From Hyphomicrobiaceae bacterium (lineage in GTDB: Bacteria > Pseudomonadota > Alphaproteobacteria > Rhizobiales > Devosiaceae): a stretch of DNA of 57,983 bases. Shown here one piece after another: positions 7,169-15,404 of the stretch. The notes under the pieces were generated by a model that did not search any database, was not told the origin of the DNA, and saw nothing but the letters and a program-made list of their open reading frames with translations. Where the stretch lies: assembly GCA_020638065.1 (NCBI GenBank), contig JACKJG010000016.1:1-57983 (forward strand). The letters run 5' to 3'. The translations under genes were made by a program, and so were the position numbers. The stretch's first letter is position 1, and each line of letters opens with the position of its first letter.

Positions 7169-8372
7169 GCTGGCGGGCCGTGGCGTTCATGCGGCCGGCA
7201 GTGGCCGAGAACAGCACCGCCACGACGATCGCCAGAACGGCCATTGTCAGCCACATGACCATCCCGCCAAACTGGAACAGCAGGAAGCCGCCAAACAGGG
7301 GCGCAAAGGCGAAGCCGAAAATGTGAATGCTGGACGCTCCGACATAGGACCCCTTCATGTCGTCCGGTGCGAGATGATCGACGATGACGTTGAGCGTTGG
7401 AAACAGGATGGCTTCGCCAACCGAGAGCACCAGCATCGAGAGCACCAGATTGATGGTCGATTGCGGCGAGAGGAGCGCGAAACCGATGAAGCCGAAAGTG
7501 AATAGCGCCACGCCGATTGCGGCGCGGAAGAGCGGGGTCAGGTTTTCCGTCAGCTTGAGCAGCGGAAATTGCAGCGCCACGATTGTCAGCCCGTTGGTCA
7601 GGATCAGCAGGGCATAGGTTCCCGCCACATCCAGGAGACCGGAATGCCTCAGATATTGCAGCAGACCCGCCTCCGTCTGGCCGTAGGTTAGATTGGCCAG
7701 AAAGGTCGCAGCAACGAACATGAGAAAGATATGGTCGCGGCGTAAAACCGAAATGACGTCGCGCATGCGCAGGGCGGCGTTGATGCCGCTCCGGTGCGCC
7801 GGTCTTTCGAGACGGAAAATGATCGACGCCGCAATGAAATAGACGAAATAGACGAGGGCCACGAGGGCAAATGCCAATTGGGTGCCGGTCGCGCCGATGG
7901 CAACGCCGGCCAAGGGTCCAAAGGCGGCACCGACATTGAGCACGAAATAGCGCAGGTGCAGGGCCATGTCCTTGGCCTTTCGGTCCTCCAGCATGTCGGT
8001 CAGCAATGCACGGCCGGGATTTTCGATGACGGAGCGGGCGATCGAAGCACCCATGGTGGCGATCATGAAGATCGGGAGTTCTGCGGCGACGCTGAGCAGA
8101 AGCATGGAGACGACGTTGAGCGCGATGCCAATGAGCATCAGGCGGCGGCGGCCGTAGCGGTCAGAAAGGTAACCGACATAGAAGCCGAACAGAACGCCGA
8201 TGGTGACGGCGATGGTCAGCATCAGGCCGATCTGAAATTCGTTCAGCCCGAAGCGCTGGTGAAGAATCAGCGCCAGGTAGGGCCAGGCCATGAAGAACGT
8301 GAAACGGCTGGCCATGGTTGCCAGAATGATCAGCCATACCGTCTTGTTGAATTGCCGGATGCTTGCCAGCAT
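7158..8372 (-). CDS. MFS efflux transporter
   Basis: The 404-residue protein has about 12 hydrophobic segments. The MFS loop 2-3 signature YLSDRYGRRRLMLIG follows the second helix, marking the DHA1 drug:H+ antiporter type. It sits in the inner membrane and is likely to expel small toxic compounds. It converges on the TetR-controlled monooxygenase with an 11-bp overlap, and diverges from the flavin-reductase-like gene. An AT-rich stretch at about 8427-8453 is a likely promoter area. The pairing of a hydroxylase with an exporter is suggestive, but they are transcribed in opposite directions and need not be co-regulated. Confidence 0.9.
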   Translation of the reverse strand: MLASIRQFNKTVWLIILATMASRFTFFMAWPYLALILHQRFGLNEFQIGLMLTIAVTIGVLFGFYVGYLSDRYGRRRLMLIGIALNVVSMLLLSVAAELPIFMIATMGASIARSVIENPGRALLTDMLEDRKAKDMALHLRYFVLNVGAAFGPLAGVAIGATGTQLAFALVALVYFVYFIAASIIFRLERPAHRSGINAALRMRDVISVLRRDHIFLMFVAATFLANLTYGQTEAGLLQYLRHSGLLDVAGTYALLILTNGLTIVALQFPLLKLTENLTPLFRAAIGVALFTFGFIGFALLSPQSTINLVLSMLVLSVGEAILFPTLNVIVDHLAPDDMKGSYVGASSIHIFGFAFAPLFGGFLLFQFGGMVMWLTMAVLAIVVAVLFSATAGRMNATARQPIP

Positions 8373-8518
8373 CGCAAAGCCCGCCTTGTTGTCCCACCGG
8401 CGGCGAAGCTATCCGGTCGGTTGGATTTTTCAAACAAAAAAGTTTAAAAAATTGCATCCCAAGGGTAGCGCGCAACCAGTCCGGCGATTATCTAGCGTGC
8501 AACCGGGAGTATGGATTT

Positions 8519-9136
8519 GTGACGGATTTTCATTCCTATTCGCCGCGCGAGGGTCACGGGCTAACCCACGATCCGTTCAAGGCGCTGATTTCACCCCGGC
8601 CGATCGGATGGATTTCGACGGTCGGCAAGAATGGTGTGAACAATCTGGCGCCCTATTCGTTCTTCAATGCGGTATGCGCTGCCCCGCCGATGATCATGTT
8701 TTCGTCGGACGGCTTCAAGCATTCAGCGACGAACGCCATCGAAACGGGCGCTTTCGTGCACAATATCGTCAGCCTGACCCTTGCGGACCGGATGAACCTG
8801 ACCAGCCAGAGTGTTGATGAAAATATCGACGAATTCAGCCATGCCGGGCTCGATTGGGTTGCCGGTGATGTGGTCGATGCGGTGCGGGTCAGAGACGCGC
8901 TGGCCTCAATGGAATGCGTGGTCACCGGGCATCAGATTCTCAAGGATCGGCACGGACAGGACACCCAAAGCGTCATGGTGATCGGGGAAGTGGTGCGGGT
9001 CCATATTCAAACGTCGATCCTGAGAGACGGAATGGTCGACGAGCTGGCGCTCGACATGATTTCGCGTCTTGGATACCGGTCCTACGGGCATACGCGTGAG
9101 ATTTTCGAAATGGTGCGGCCACAGGCCAGGACCTGA
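8519..9136 (+). CDS. Flavin reductase-like (DIM6/NTAB) flavoprotein
   Basis: The 205-residue protein belongs to the FMN-binding split-barrel flavin reductase family. The segment DPFKALISPRPIGWISTV, then NLAPYSFFNAV and PPMIMFSS, is the usual flavin-binding core. Members reduce FMN with NAD(P)H or act as small oxidoreductases of uncertain substrate. I chose the GTG at 8519 because GGGAG lies 8 bp upstream and the family begins near this residue; upstream frame extensions run into the MFS promoter. It is convergent with the sulfotransferase gene. It could supply reduced flavin to a monooxygenase, but the TetX-like neighbour does not need a partner. Confidence 0.88.
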   Translation: MTDFHSYSPREGHGLTHDPFKALISPRPIGWISTVGKNGVNNLAPYSFFNAVCAAPPMIMFSSDGFKHSATNAIETGAFVHNIVSLTLADRMNLTSQSVDENIDEFSHAGLDWVAGDVVDAVRVRDALASMECVVTGHQILKDRHGQDTQSVMVIGEVVRVHIQTSILRDGMVDELALDMISRLGYRSYGHTREIFEMVRPQART

Positions 9137-9145
9137 CGCGCCAGT

Positions 9146-10219
9146 TCAGATTGCCCGGTCTTTCAGCGCCTGGTGCAGGTCCGAGAGGTCCCGGGCCAAA
9201 TCGCCCGCAATGTCGAGCCGCGGTTCGGGGAGTGGGGGACGGACTTTTTCCAGCTGGGACAAAAGCGGTGCCGGGTCGATGCCGAGTTCGGCACATAATC
9301 GTTCCAGGACTGGCTGCGGATCAGCACAAAAAGTGTCGTAGTCGAACAGAACGATGTTTTCCCTCTCGGACCCAAGGACATGCCTGTAGGCAGCAAGCCA
9401 GTAGCGGGCCCAATAATCGGCATGGCGGCCGGTGAAAGGCTGCCAATCCGGGGCGTCCTGAAAGCCGATGAGCCGGTGCAGCGCTCCAAATTCGAAATGG
9501 CCGAGATCGCGCATATAGCGTTCGGCGAAGCGGTCGTCGCCGTGCCGGCGCATGAAGTTTTCGTCCTGACGCATCAGCGAGGCGATATGAGAAAATGGAT
9601 TTCGGATCGGCACGATGATGCGCGCATCCGGCTCGTGCCGGATCAGCCAGTCCATGCGTGAGATGTTGGCATTGTTCTTGGCAAGATAGCGGGACGCCTG
9701 CGGGTCGGCGCCGGACCTGCGGCGGGCGAGTACGAGCTTGACGCGATGCCGGCGGTAATAATCATCGAACTGGCCGTGCTGTTCTTCCGCACCCCAGACC
9801 GAGATGAATTGTCCGGAATAATGGTTCTGCCAGAAGGCATGCCAGATCGCTTCCTCGAACGCTTCGGCACTGTCTTCGCTGACGTCGAGGCCATCGGCAT
9901 GGGCGCGTTCGCGGCTTTGAGCCCGCTTCTCGAACCGGCGGGACCATTTCTGCCAGGTGAGCGGCGCAAACAGGACCGGCATCTGCCGGTAGGTATGGCT
10001 GGCAAATTCCGGATGTTCCGACAGAATTGTCAGCAGCAGCGTGGTGCCGGCACGCGGTAGCGAGGTCACATAGGCTGACGGGCCGGGAGTGAAGCCGGCA
10101 AGATCGGTTTCGTTGTTGCGATCTTCGCGCGCCGACAGATCGAGCTGAAGCGGAATGTTTGAAAAGGCAAGGCGGTGAAAGATCCGATCCAGCACCGAAT
10201 AGCCGGATGGTTTGGTCAT
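9146..10219 (-). CDS. PAPS-dependent sulfotransferase
   Basis: The 357-residue cytoplasmic protein has the 5'-phosphosulfate loop SLPRAGTT at residues 53-60. The 3'-phosphate binding motif IRNPFSHIAS is at 205-214, with the expected Arg and Ser. These are hallmarks of P-loop sulfotransferases that move sulfate from PAPS to a hydroxyl or amine. The middle is Arg- and Trp-rich, and the acceptor is not obvious. It is the last gene of a minus-strand run; its ATG overlaps the stop of the preceding membrane protein by 4 bp (ATGA), so they are translationally coupled. The gene two steps upstream is an arylsulfotransferase-like protein of a different fold. Confidence 0.88.
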   Translation of the reverse strand: MTKPSGYSVLDRIFHRLAFSNIPLQLDLSAREDRNNETDLAGFTPGPSAYVTSLPRAGTTLLLTILSEHPEFASHTYRQMPVLFAPLTWQKWSRRFEKRAQSRERAHADGLDVSEDSAEAFEEAIWHAFWQNHYSGQFISVWGAEEQHGQFDDYYRRHRVKLVLARRRSGADPQASRYLAKNNANISRMDWLIRHEPDARIIVPIRNPFSHIASLMRQDENFMRRHGDDRFAERYMRDLGHFEFGALHRLIGFQDAPDWQPFTGRHADYWARYWLAAYRHVLGSERENIVLFDYDTFCADPQPVLERLCAELGIDPAPLLSQLEKVRPPLPEPRLDIAGDLARDLSDLHQALKDRAI

Positions 10220-10593
10220 GCGCGGCGGAACAGGGCGAACGGTACGATGAACAGGACGAGCGCCAGAACGAGGAAAGGCCAGGAGGTCAAGGTTTCGACC
10301 AGGGCCTGCCCTTGCGGATGGTCCAGAAGGTTGAGGGCGAGATAGGCAACCAAAACCGGTGACAGGCAGAACCCAAGGCGCACGAAAAGCGATGCGCTAC
10401 CTTTGAAGAGGCTGATCGCTGCTGCCCGCGCTGCCCGCTCCTTGTCGTCGTCGCTCAGGTTCTTGGCCATCAGGCGTGCCGAAGCCCGGCCGGTTTCATC
10501 CAGCATGGCCCGCGCAACGCCAAGGCTTCCGGAGCGCTCGAACAGGAGCGCGGAAAAGGCCAGGGCGATGATGGCGGCGGCAATGGCAAGCAT
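10216..10593 (-). CDS. Small membrane protein in the sulfotransferase operon
   Basis: I do not recognise the family. The 125-residue product has an N-terminal transmembrane helix (about 2-18) and a charged helical middle (GRASARLMAKNLSDDDKERAARAA). Two further hydrophobic segments follow (about 68-90 and 101-120), and the tail FALFRRA is basic. It is tightly packed: 3 bp after the preceding small gene and overlapping the sulfotransferase start by 4 bp. It is probably an inner membrane partner or scaffold for the sulfation genes, which is inference from operon position only. Confidence 0.75.
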   Translation of the reverse strand: MLAIAAAIIALAFSALLFERSGSLGVARAMLDETGRASARLMAKNLSDDDKERAARAAAISLFKGSASLFVRLGFCLSPVLVAYLALNLLDHPQGQALVETLTSWPFLVLALVLFIVPFALFRRA

Positions 10594-10596
10594 GGA

Positions 10597-10821
10597 TCAG
10601 GCCTGTTTGTGGTCCGAGTCGGGCTGGGGCGCAGCCGGCTTGCCTTTCAGGAGGCGTTTGACCGGGTACCAGACGAACCCGACGACGGCCATGATGGCGG
10701 CAACGACGATGGCGACCAGCGTTCCAATGGCGGAAAGACCTGCGCCCGGTCCGATATAGGCAAAGGCGGGTTCAACGGACAGCGCCGCGAACAACAGGGC
10801 AAGCGGTACCAGCTTCTTCAT
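10597..10821 (-). CDS. Small YIGPGAG-motif membrane protein
   Basis: The 74-residue protein has a signal-like N-terminus ending in AFA (about residues 1-21). Mature YIGPGAG follows immediately, then one hydrophobic helix (about 31-50), the motif GFVWYPVKRLLKG and a polar tail. Short proteins with YIGPGAG and WYP.KR motifs recur in proteobacteria next to envelope-modification genes, but I know of no assigned function. It lies 14 bp after the arylsulfotransferase-like gene and 3 bp before the next membrane protein, firmly within the operon. Confidence 0.8.
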   Translation of the reverse strand: MKKLVPLALLFAALSVEPAFAYIGPGAGLSAIGTLVAIVVAAIMAVVGFVWYPVKRLLKGKPAAPQPDSDHKQA

Positions 10822-10835
10822 TCGATCTCACGCAC

Positions 10836-12248
10836 TCAGTTTCCAACGGGATTGTCAGTATGAAAGCTCATGCTGAACAAATCGTAGCGAATGGCTTTGG
10901 TTCTGCCGTTCTCGGTAACGTCTGGCAGCGAGGACAGATCGTGCAGGTTGTCGTAGGCTCGCAGAACGGCTCCGGATTCTGCATCCAGTTCAAGGGCTTG
11001 TCCGGCTTCAGAGAAAGCGGCAAGCAATCGTGAACCATCTTTGGAAATATCGATATGCCCGGCGCGATTGGACACAATCGCGGCATATTCGGACGGAGTT
11101 TGCACATTAGGAAACAAGGTGTGTTCCCTGCCGGTCGCAAGGTCGATGATCACGATTTCTGCCGGCATTTGTCCGTCCTGGCGTTCACCGGTCGTGCCGC
11201 CCCAATTATCGAACAGGACGATGCGGGTGTCATCGAGGAACCGGGCGGCGTGCTGTTGCAGGAAGTTGCCGCGAATGACGTGGCGGATCGTGCCGGTCTT
11301 CACGTCGAGTATGGCAAGGGCCGAAAGGTTTCGCAGCGACAGGAGCAGGTCACCCTTTTCCGCGATGCCGGGAAGCGTTGCGGGAACCACGTCGATATTA
11401 TTCAGGTGCAGCCAGTCGCACGGATCAGAGGTTTCGCCGACAAACTGGATGTAGGGTGAATTCAGGAAGGCGTCGACCAGGCTGAAGCTTTCCAGAACCC
11501 GGCCATCTTCGTCCAGGTGCTCGATGGACGAGAGCATCTGCGCGTCGTCGGGGCAATCCAGATTGTCGAGGCCGGTTGCCTGTTCGATCTTCGCGCGGAC
11601 GTCGCCGAGTTCGAGCGCGGGAACCCAGGCAGTCTGATCGGAATTGAGGTGGGCCCAGTGGTGGGCGTAATCAAAGCGGAACCAGACCGGGCTACCATCC
11701 GGTGCTATGCGGCCAACGCCGGTTCCATAGGGAAAGACCGGGCCATGGGCCTGAAAGGTAACCAGAAGATCGCCATTGTCATAGGCTTCGACCCCAATGG
11801 GCCTGGTGTTCTTGAGTGGATTGAAGTCCAGGCTTTCGTAGGGTTTCGTGATGATGGGATCGGCGTAGATCGCCTCGGGCCGATAGGGAATTGACGCCAG
11901 AATCTCGCCATCGGAATCCATGGTGACGGCCAGGCAGCCATGGTCCGGGCATTGCCCGAGAAACTGATTGAGGCCACCGCCGATCAGGAACGTCTCGCGG
12001 CTCGAAATGTCTCCGGCATTCGTCATGCGGCTTGGCAAGGGCAGCGGGAATGGGCTGACGCCGGACGCCTCACCCCAATAGGGTGGAGCGAATGCCTCAT
12101 ACCAGATTGATCCCGCCGTTTTCACGGCATCGTGCACCTGTGGGGCAGGCGGCAACCGGTTGGCGGCGGCGAAAAGGCCCCAGGCAAGGCCTGCCACAAA
12201 AATGGCGGCCACGAACAGAATGGCAGGAAGGGACTTGAACATGGGCAA
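10836..12248 (-). CDS. Arylsulfotransferase-family (ASST-like) membrane-anchored protein
   Basis: The 470-residue protein has an N-terminal signal anchor (about residues 8-28) followed by a periplasmic beta-propeller. Motifs DWLHLNNID near residues 278-286 and QHAARFLDDTRIVLFDNW near 333-350 match the conserved His-containing blades of the arylsulfotransferase (ASST, Arylsulfotran_2) family. Classical ASST moves sulfate between phenols without PAPS through a sulfo-histidine; this branch is mostly uncharacterised. The first gene of a tight run with two small membrane proteins and a P-loop sulfotransferase. Start could be ATG 12248 or 12242; neither has a strong ribosome binding site. Confidence 0.82.
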   Translation of the reverse strand: MPMFKSLPAILFVAAIFVAGLAWGLFAAANRLPPAPQVHDAVKTAGSIWYEAFAPPYWGEASGVSPFPLPLPSRMTNAGDISSRETFLIGGGLNQFLGQCPDHGCLAVTMDSDGEILASIPYRPEAIYADPIITKPYESLDFNPLKNTRPIGVEAYDNGDLLVTFQAHGPVFPYGTGVGRIAPDGSPVWFRFDYAHHWAHLNSDQTAWVPALELGDVRAKIEQATGLDNLDCPDDAQMLSSIEHLDEDGRVLESFSLVDAFLNSPYIQFVGETSDPCDWLHLNNIDVVPATLPGIAEKGDLLLSLRNLSALAILDVKTGTIRHVIRGNFLQQHAARFLDDTRIVLFDNWGGTTGERQDGQMPAEIVIIDLATGREHTLFPNVQTPSEYAAIVSNRAGHIDISKDGSRLLAAFSEAGQALELDAESGAVLRAYDNLHDLSSLPDVTENGRTKAIRYDLFSMSFHTDNPVGN

Positions 12249-12251
12249 ACC

Positions 12252-12268
12252 GGGCGCTTGTTGCGCCC
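12252..12268 (-). promoter_or_regulatory. Hairpin just before the ASST-like gene
   Basis: GGGCGC and GCGCCC are perfect 6-bp arms around a 5-nt loop, in the 45-bp gap between the vWA gene and the ASST-like gene. It lacks a T-run. It could end the vWA transcript, mark a processing site, or affect initiation of the ASST-like gene. Confidence 0.4.
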
Positions 12269-12293
12269 AGTCTAGCCAGCGCAGGTTATCGAA

Positions 12294-13856
12294 CTATTGC
12301 GTAATACGGGCTGCGACGATTTCGTTGGCAATGGCCTGGAACACGGCATCGAGCTCGCTTGGCACACTTGGAAAATAGGCGTGACCTGAAGATGTCGCGC
12401 AGGTTTCCAGCATCGTGCGTGTCGAGTTGTTCGGCGGGCTGAGACCGATCGTATAGACGGTGATGTCTTCGGCCTTGGCATTGGCGCAGCTTTCAAGAGT
12501 GCGATTGTCCATTTCCGCTTCGAGCTGCGAAGTTGTCCAGCCGACGGCACCCAAACGCCCGTTCCAGGGATAGCCATAAGCGGAATACCAGTAGGCACCG
12601 TTGATGTTATTGGATGCGGAGGTGGTATTCTCGCCGTCGGTCATGATGATCATGACTTTGGAGAGATCATCATCGTATGCGCCGCCTTCATTAAACGGCT
12701 GGGTGGGCGACAGGACCCGGAAACCCCAGATCGTGCCCTGATGAATATTGGTGCCGCCACTGGCCGACATGGCGTTGATCTGGTCGATCACGTCCTGCTT
12801 GGTGTCGGTCAGAGGCAGAATTTCAGTCGCCGGGCAATCGTCGTTCGGTCCGCTTCCATAGGCTGTGTTCTGCGGTGAGTATTTGCACAGGCGTTCCTGA
12901 CGTTCTCTGGTGCTGAGCCCGTTTACGCTGGGGCAGGAATTGGCCGTGTCCGACATGTAGGAGTTCGCGTAGTTCGCATCGTTGCTTCGCTCATCGGGCA
13001 TGAAGAGTGGTGTGAACTGCGTGTTTTTGTTGGATGCGGTCGGGGTCGTGTCGTCGGTGTCAAGATGCTTGCCGGTGCCGGTTGAGTAATGTGCCCTGGC
13101 CTCGACGCAGCCCATCCAGTCAATGCCGATCTGATTGTAAAGCGAAAGGCGGTTCACCGGACCTGTGTATGGCGTTGATTCGTCGTCATCGCTGTCAAAA
13201 TTGTCATTGCCGATATCATTCTGTCCGGCCACATCCATCCAGGCTGCGGCATTGTTGTGTTTGCCGACATTGACATAGGAGGTGAACGGCACGACGCCCA
13301 TCTTGACGTCGGTCGTCGCACTGACATTGGCCATCAGCGTATTGGTTGCGTTGATGGCCGCCGTCTTGAGATTGGTCATGCGCGAATAGTCGGCCATCGA
13401 ACCCGAATTATCGAGGACGAGAACGATTTCCTGATGGGTCGCCTTCTTGGTCACCTGGGAGGCGATACGCGCGGTAATATTGTCGATGCCGACCAGCGAT
13501 ACGAAATAGAGCGGGATATCAATCTTGGCCTGCAGGAACAGAATGCCCGCGCTTTCGTCCTCATCGGCGGTTTCGATCGTGATCGTGAGACCATTGACCG
13601 CGGCGATCTGATTGATGAGGTCCTGGGCCTGGCTTTTGAGCTGCGCCTCGGTCTTGGTCAGAATGAGCGGCTGAAGCGCCAGTGTCGTGGTGTCGAGCGC
13701 CTGCTGCACGATGGCCCGCGTATTCTGAACGTTCACATAGTCCACCACCGCGCCCGCCGTTGCCGTGAGCGACACCGCCAGCAAGCCGAACAGGGCGGCG
13801 AAATAGCCGTCCTCGTTGCGGGCAAATTTCTTCAATAGGGGACGGAAACCGCGCAT
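12294..13856 (-). CDS. TadE/TadG-like pilus protein with von Willebrand A domain
   Basis: The 520-residue protein starts with the TadG signature: charged RNEDGYFAALFGLLAVSL and one transmembrane helix (about 19-40), with VVDY after it. A von Willebrand A domain begins near residue 143. The MIDAS motif DNSGS (149-153) is intact, and MIIMTDGEN near residue 395 completes it. Such proteins are minor pilins or surface adhesins of Flp/Tad systems. No other tad genes are in the window, so this is an orphan copy, as is common in alphaproteobacteria. The ribosome binding site AAGGAA precedes the ATG. It lies 45 bp upstream of the ASST-like gene on the same strand. Confidence 0.88.
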   Translation of the reverse strand: MRGFRPLLKKFARNEDGYFAALFGLLAVSLTATAGAVVDYVNVQNTRAIVQQALDTTTLALQPLILTKTEAQLKSQAQDLINQIAAVNGLTITIETADEDESAGILFLQAKIDIPLYFVSLVGIDNITARIASQVTKKATHQEIVLVLDNSGSMADYSRMTNLKTAAINATNTLMANVSATTDVKMGVVPFTSYVNVGKHNNAAAWMDVAGQNDIGNDNFDSDDDESTPYTGPVNRLSLYNQIGIDWMGCVEARAHYSTGTGKHLDTDDTTPTASNKNTQFTPLFMPDERSNDANYANSYMSDTANSCPSVNGLSTRERQERLCKYSPQNTAYGSGPNDDCPATEILPLTDTKQDVIDQINAMSASGGTNIHQGTIWGFRVLSPTQPFNEGGAYDDDLSKVMIIMTDGENTTSASNNINGAYWYSAYGYPWNGRLGAVGWTTSQLEAEMDNRTLESCANAKAEDITVYTIGLSPPNNSTRTMLETCATSSGHAYFPSVPSELDAVFQAIANEIVAARITQ

Positions 13857-13966
13857 TTCCTTGCCTTCGGGTGGATATTGTTCCGGAGGCTAGCGGGAAA
13901 ACTCTAAAAACTGTTTATGCACTGGGCGGCGGTTTCAGCGATGGGCGTAACATCCTGTTTACCACC

Positions 13967-13994
13967 GGCGCGCACGCTTTGGGCCGTGCGCGCC
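13967..13994 (-). terminator. Strong hairpin after aroG
   Basis: GGCGCGCACG and CGTGCGCGCC are perfect 10-bp arms with an 8-nt loop, starting 10 bp after the aroG stop codon. The run that follows on the minus strand is not T-rich. It likely ends aroG transcription or protects its 3' end. Confidence 0.6.
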
Positions 13995-14004
13995 GATCCC
14001 ATTG

Positions 14005-15063
14005 TCAGGCCGCGCGGCGCTTCGCGACGTTTTCAGCGAGGCCTGCAAGGATCTGTTTAGTGCTGTCCCAATCGATGCAGGCATCGGTGATCGACTGGCC
14101 ATAGGTGAGTCCGGAACCGGGCTTCAGGTCCTGACGGCCTCCAACCAGATTGGACTCGATCATCACGCCCACAATGCGCTTGTCTCCGCCCGCGATTTGC
14201 TGGCCGACCTCTTCGAGGACCAAAGGCTGGCGATTGTGGTCCTTGGATGAATTGGCGTGGCTGGCGTCAATCATGATGGACTGGGCGAGCCCGGCTTTTT
14301 CAAGCGCCGCAGCAGCGTTATCAATGCTCCGGGCATCGTAATTTGTGCCGGCGGTGCCGCCCCTCAGAATGATATGACTGTCTTCATTGCCACGGGTCGC
14401 CGCGATGGCCGCCTCGCCGGATTTGGTGACCGCGAGAAAATGGTGGGGATGACTGGCCGCGCCCACCGCATCGATCGCGATCTTGACGTCACCGGAAGTG
14501 CCATTCTTGAACCCGATGGCGCAGGAAGAACCGGAGGCCAGTTCACGGTGGACCTGGCTTTCCGTCGTGCGCGCGCCGATCGCTCCCCAGCTGACAAGGT
14601 CGGCAATGTATTGCGGGGTGGTCATGTCGAGGAATTCGCAGGCGGCGGGCAGGCCGAGCGCGTTGATGTCGTGCAGCAGGCGGCGGGCAACTTTCAGCCC
14701 TTTGGTGATGTTGAAGGAACCATCGAGGTCGGGATCGTTGATCAGGCCCTTCCAGCCGATCGTGGTGCGTGGCTTTTCGAAATAGACGCGCATCAGGATT
14801 TCGAGATCGTCCGACAGCTCTTCGCGCAACGCCATCAGGCGATTGGCGTAGTCCATGGCGGCTTCGGGGTCGTGGATGGAACAGGGCCCAACGACAACGA
14901 TCAGCCGGTCGTCGAGGTGATGCAGGATGTTGTGCACCCGGGTGCGCGTGAACGAGACGAGATCGTATACATCGTCGGTGCGCGGTGTCTCGGCCATGAT
15001 GTCGAGCGGGGTGGGGATCGGGTAAATCGAGGCGATCCGCACATCGTCGGTGGTTCGGCTCAT
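14005..15063 (-). CDS. aroG: 3-deoxy-7-phosphoheptulonate (DAHP) synthase, class I
   Basis: The 352-residue enzyme condenses phosphoenolpyruvate and erythrose 4-phosphate, the first step of the shikimate pathway. Class I AroFGH motifs are clear: VVVGPCSIHDPEAAMDYA, YFEKPRTTIGWKGLINDP, SWGAIGARTTESQ, GFKNGTSG, and the metal site SHANSSKDHNRQ. The start at 15063 is supported by GGAGGAAACC just upstream and by the family's usual length; an upstream in-frame extension would run through the attenuator. The gene stands alone. Control is by attenuation: a short leader peptide rich in Tyr, Phe and Trp and a terminator hairpin lie between promoter and start. Confidence 0.96.
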   Translation of the reverse strand: MSRTTDDVRIASIYPIPTPLDIMAETPRTDDVYDLVSFTRTRVHNILHHLDDRLIVVVGPCSIHDPEAAMDYANRLMALREELSDDLEILMRVYFEKPRTTIGWKGLINDPDLDGSFNITKGLKVARRLLHDINALGLPAACEFLDMTTPQYIADLVSWGAIGARTTESQVHRELASGSSCAIGFKNGTSGDVKIAIDAVGAASHPHHFLAVTKSGEAAIAATRGNEDSHIILRGGTAGTNYDARSIDNAAAALEKAGLAQSIMIDASHANSSKDHNRQPLVLEEVGQQIAGGDKRIVGVMIESNLVGGRQDLKPGSGLTYGQSITDACIDWDSTKQILAGLAENVAKRRAA

Positions 15064-15111
15064 CTTGGTTTCCTCCTTGCTGGCGGTTTCGCCCGGTCGA
15101 ACGCGGCCAAC

Positions 15112-15136
15112 AAAAAAGCCGCTCCAAAGGGCGGCT
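15112..15136 (-). terminator. Transcription attenuator of aroG
   Basis: On the minus strand AGCCGC and GCGGCT pair around an 8-nt loop and are followed by TTTTTTG, a classic intrinsic terminator 48 bp before the aroG ATG. An alternative pairing exists: GCTGGCGG inside the leader-peptide coding region (complement of 15188-15195) matches CCGCCAGC (complement of 15134-15141). That pairing takes up part of the terminator's first arm, forming an antiterminator. Confidence 0.85.
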
Positions 15137-15164
15137 GGCGGGTTTCTTGAAGTTTTTGGGTTGG

Positions 15165-15245
15165 TCAGATCAGACAGGACCCCTCTTCCGCCAGCGGCCG
15201 GGAATAAAAGGCGTACCAAAAATAATAGTTGGCGGAATGGGTCAT
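15165..15245 (-). CDS. aroG leader peptide (aromatic amino acid attenuation)
   Basis: A 26-codon open frame begins ATG ACC CAT TCC GCC and contains the run NYYFWYAFY: four Tyr, two Phe and one Trp within nine residues. It ends SCLI and TGA 29 bp before the terminator hairpin. Such a run acts as a sensor: ribosomes stalling there when charged Tyr, Phe or Trp tRNA is short would expose the antiterminator and let transcription reach aroG. The principle is well known from trp, phe and his operons; the mixed aromatic run fits a gene at the common entry to all three pathways. No strong ribosome binding site is visible, which is the main weakness. Confidence 0.85.
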   Translation of the reverse strand: MTHSANYYFWYAFYSRPLAEEGSCLI

Positions 15246-15404
15246 GGCGCGCATTAAACACGAAAAGGTTGGGCTGTCACCCTTTTTTCACTCCGGTGTG
15301 CCAGCAAGGCCAAATGACGCGCTCTTGACAATGCCGCTGTGCACGGTCCCCAATCGTGCCGTGGGAAAGTTCTGGGCCGTGTTGTATCATGCCGGGAGCA
15401 GCGC

